A stretch of DNA of 64,000 nucleotides from Chondrus crispus (taxonomy: Eukaryota > Rhodophyta > Florideophyceae > Gigartinales > Gigartinaceae): positions 99,272-163,271 of the forward strand of contig NW_005179009.1 in NCBI RefSeq assembly GCF_000350225.1, given 5' to 3'. This document shows, piece after piece, positions 61,452 to 64,000 of the stretch. The notes under the pieces are model-generated. The model made no database searches. It worked only from the letters and a program-made list of their open reading frames with translations, and had not been told where the DNA came from. Position 1 is the first letter of the stretch; every line of letters begins with the position of its first letter. Position numbers and translations under genes: made by a program.

Positions 61452-63655
61452 CAATTTGGAACACCGCTTCCGCTAGCAGTTCTTCGCTTTGGAGAGCTCG
61501 ACCATGACACCTGCTACATCTCTGTCTTCCACTGAGGCTCGGACTTCATGAGAAGGACTACCAGCAAACCTGGCCTTTGACGGCCGACTCGTAGTGGAAA
61601 CTTTGACAGCCTTGCGGGCTTCTCTTTCGCTTTTCTTTTCCGCACGTAATGAAGCAGCTTGGGCCTTTTTCTCGGCTGCTCTCTTGACTTTCTCCTCGCG
61701 ATCCTTCTGCTTCCGAGCTCTCTCAATCTTTTTTTGCCGTTCACGTTCATCTCGTTCCTCTTTCTTTCGCAATTTGTTCTCTTCCTTGCTCTTTTCTTCG
61801 GTTGCTTTCCTTTCCATTTCTCGCTTGTGTGCATTCAGTATCGTCTGCGCTCGTCATGTATTTCGCGGGTGCGCCGCACATAAGCGCAACATTGCTCTGC
61901 TCATCAGAATTGTGGGCACTCGGAGCAGGCTTCACAGACATCAAAATTGAGTTCAAAGTCTCACGCCTTGAAAGTTCTATTGCTAGGTTCTGTATCATTC
62001 TCGATGGCTCTTGCTTGTACCTCTTCACAATTTCCATAAAAGTTTCAGCAGCTTCGGCATCCAAACGCCTACGCTTGACAGATGGTAACTTTGCAGACAC
62101 CTCCGCATCTTCGAAACCGCGAATGCGCTCCAAAACGTTCTCTTTCTCAGCATCAGCTTTTGTGCGGACTGCATTGATGAAACGGTAGTCCATCGGCCAC
62201 AGACCCGTTGCTGCAAACGAATCCTTCACATTCTGCGCAGTGATCATCCTATGAGCTGCAATAGCCACCTTAAGTTGAAGGACATTGATCCTGTGTTAAC
62301 ACGGTCACATTTCAGCAGCTCATCCCTGACTTTTCGTACTGCAGCCTGAAACGATTTGTTAATTTTCTGGTCACACGGCTGCAAGAAGTGGGATATATTC
62401 GCCGGAAGTATCACGGGGACGATGTTTCGCTTTTCACACTGCTTCATCCATTCGAAGTCCAGTCTTGAGCTGTGTCCGTCAAGAAGCAAAACCCAAGTCT
62501 TATCATTCGGTACAAATTTTCTAACATATCGGTCGAGATGTTAGACAAAAAAGGGCATTATCGTTTGCTCCATCGAACCATTTTCGGATGTACGGAGAGC
62601 TGTGTCTCCTGGAAGCCACCCATCTCTCGCCAACCAGTGAGCAGAACCATCCGAGTTCTTAAAAATGGTAGAGTCAAGCGGCTCGTACCACTTTTTCATG
62701 AGCTTCTTACCGGCAGCAATTACAAATAGAGGAGCCATCCTACCGGATGCTGAGCCCGCCATTACTGCGGTCATGTGGTTGCTGCTCTTTTTGATGTCAA
62801 CTTGGAATCCCCCGTGTCTGGAATTCTTTCCAACAAATGTGCGTTCTCGAATTCCAAACTGTGCGTCCACTTTAGTTTCATCCATATTCCAGACCCGATC
62901 TGGGTCATCAAATATACCGGGGTGATCCTGTCCCACCTTTTGAAGCTCCCGTGCCAAAGTCTTAACGTGCTCGTAGTTTTCGCCCTTTATCTTAGCCGCT
63001 TCTTTGTTCTCAGCCTTTCTGTATGTTAATTCGGGGGTCCGTGCTCGAAAAGATCGAACAGAGTCGTTGGAAGGGATTCCATTTTGGAATCCTTTTCTTC
63101 CATCTGCAGAGACTCGTGCCTGAATGGACCGCATCTGGGAGTTTGTGATGGCATAACCTTTCGCTGCTACAGTAATACAGCGCTCTGTAATCATTTTGTG
63201 CTCTTCTTTCGTGAGCACGGTCTCGCGCCCAGCCCTATTGTCGGCAGGATTCAAAAGTTTTTGCAAGGCGCCGTCATTATTTGTTTTAATGGCTTTTCGT
63301 ATGCGCCAAGCTGTCGTTTGCTGAAGGCTGTGGGCTTCCATAACCTCCCTTATCGATTTGTTTTGCCTAAAAGAAAGTGCAGCATCTGCTCGCCGCTTTT
63401 TGACAATCGCAAGTTCCTTCTCTCTGCGCCTGTGATGCGCTGCTTGCGCTCGCATTGACTTCGGCATGGTGGATCTGTGCTTTCCACCATGTTGAAGTCA
63501 GTCCGCGTGGGGAGAATGGCTGTATAAGACGGCGGGAGCTGAGGAATTCAAATTTGAACTAAGATGGAGACGAGGACAGTACTTATCATTGTCAACCGTG
63601 TTGTCAGAGGGCAAAGAGGTGGACAGATTTTACTGTATAGGGGTGTTCCAAATTG
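61452..63655 (-). mobile_element. Second pogo/Tigger-type DNA transposon relic
   Basis: A 14-base inverted repeat, CAATTTGGAACACC at 61452-61465 and its complement at 63642-63655, encloses the transposase. The transposase stop is only 8 bases inside the left end. The outermost terminus and TA duplication could not be fixed. Confidence 0.6.
61473..63467 (-). pseudogene. Pogo/Tigger-type transposase (broken)
   Basis: ATG 63467 (MPKSMRAQAAHHRRREKE). The N-terminal DNA-binding part has KSIREVMEAHSLQQTTAWRI. Catalytic motifs: RVWNMDETKVDAQFG (first Asp), then an in-frame TAA at 62541-62543 past which the frame continues, LLLDGHSSRLDFEW (second Asp) and LPANISHFLQPCDQKIN (third). Phase shifts near 62260 and 61780 lead to the C-terminal region, a very basic/acidic helical tail (RKEQGREQIAKE, KEERDERERQKK). 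Clearly a different lineage from the Tigger relic at 33-35 kb. Confidence 0.85.
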
Positions 63656-63872
63656 ACCCTTTTCCAAATATAGCCATTATGAAGGGTACCTTCTCCCGCC
63701 ATTTTATGTGCACAACTCGGCCCTCCCCCGCCTCGACGCCCACGTGAAATTTGCGACAGTCGTTTGCAAGCATTTTACACTCTGTTTAGGAAACGGAGCA
63801 CCACCGGACGGCAGAAGGGTACCCAGAGTTCAGCACCCAGAGTTCAGCTTTTTGAAATCAATGCCTCCTTGG

Positions 63873-63929
63873 CATCGATCATGAAATGGAGAGAAGCAGG
63901 GGAGGCTGCTCTCTAGTTCATGATCGATG
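63873..63929. repeat. Long hairpin
   Basis: CATCGATCATGAA (63873-63885) and its perfect complement (63917-63929), with partly pairing purine/pyrimidine sequence between. A tandem ACCCAGAGTTCAGC duplication lies just upstream (about 63820-63848). No gene in 63656-64000. Confidence 0.75.
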
Positions 63930-64000
63930 ATGAAGTGGCTTCGCCGAAATCCCTTTCCTGCGAACCACCCCACCCTTGCTCCCTCCCCCCCGCCAACCAA

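Noticed and set aside
1..64000. tRNA or rRNA genes
   Set aside because: No B-box-like GGTTCGAATCC within a cloverleaf and no rRNA core sequence was noticed by eye; a tRNAscan run would be decisive.

Overview
This is nuclear DNA from a eukaryote. The best guess is a florideophyte red alga of the Chondrus crispus kind. That is inferred from near-intronless, tightly packed genes (one 96-base intron in nine host genes), plastid-type genes (a MenF-MenD phylloquinone enzyme and an LPA1-like photosystem II factor), eukaryotic core genes (alpha-SNAP, Nup62, RFC1, an AGC kinase), and long stretches of decayed transposons between gene islands. No rRNA, tRNA or CRISPR array was recognised.

Layout. 1-10.4 kb: accessory DNA with a divergent gene pair. 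The two genes start at opposite ends of a 1.6-kb inverted repeat whose centre holds three palindromic iterons. The rightward gene has a ParB/DGQHR-type motif and is followed by a 2-oxoglutarate/Fe(II) dioxygenase-like reading frame. A 67-bp tandem repeat and two unidentified broken genes follow. 12.4-19 kb: an unidentified broken minus-strand gene, then a Gypsy-type gag-pol relic. The relic abuts one LTR and is cut by a second, inverted solo LTR with a 5-bp target duplication. 20-25.3 kb: a decayed, probably transposase-encoding gene region on the minus strand. 25.5-32.5 kb: a complete but decayed Copia-type element on the minus strand (470-bp LTRs, target duplication CAGGC) with an extra frame before gag. 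32.5-35.2 kb: a pogo/Tigger-type transposase relic. 35.7-36.7 kb: a PIF/Harbinger element with TTA duplication.

37-57.8 kb is the host gene island, in order: menF-menD fusion (+), class I methyltransferase (+), LPA1-like protein with one intron (+), membrane-anchored subtilase (-), alpha-SNAP (+), Nup62 (-), RFC1 (-), PH-domain AGC-like kinase (+), small coiled-coil protein (-). Convergent pairs are separated by about 90-220 bases. The frames are intact, unlike the flanking elements. 58.1-60.9 kb: an internally deleted Copia-type element with only 97-bp LTRs (target duplication GGCCA). 61.5-63.7 kb: a second, different pogo/Tigger-type relic.

Throughout the mobile DNA, reading frames are cut by single in-frame stops. 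Most are TAA or TAG where CAA/CAG would restore the frame, alongside ordinary frameshifts. The most unusual assembly is at 1-5.4 kb: inverted-repeat divergent promoters, palindromic iterons, a ParB-like gene and a dioxygenase-like gene.
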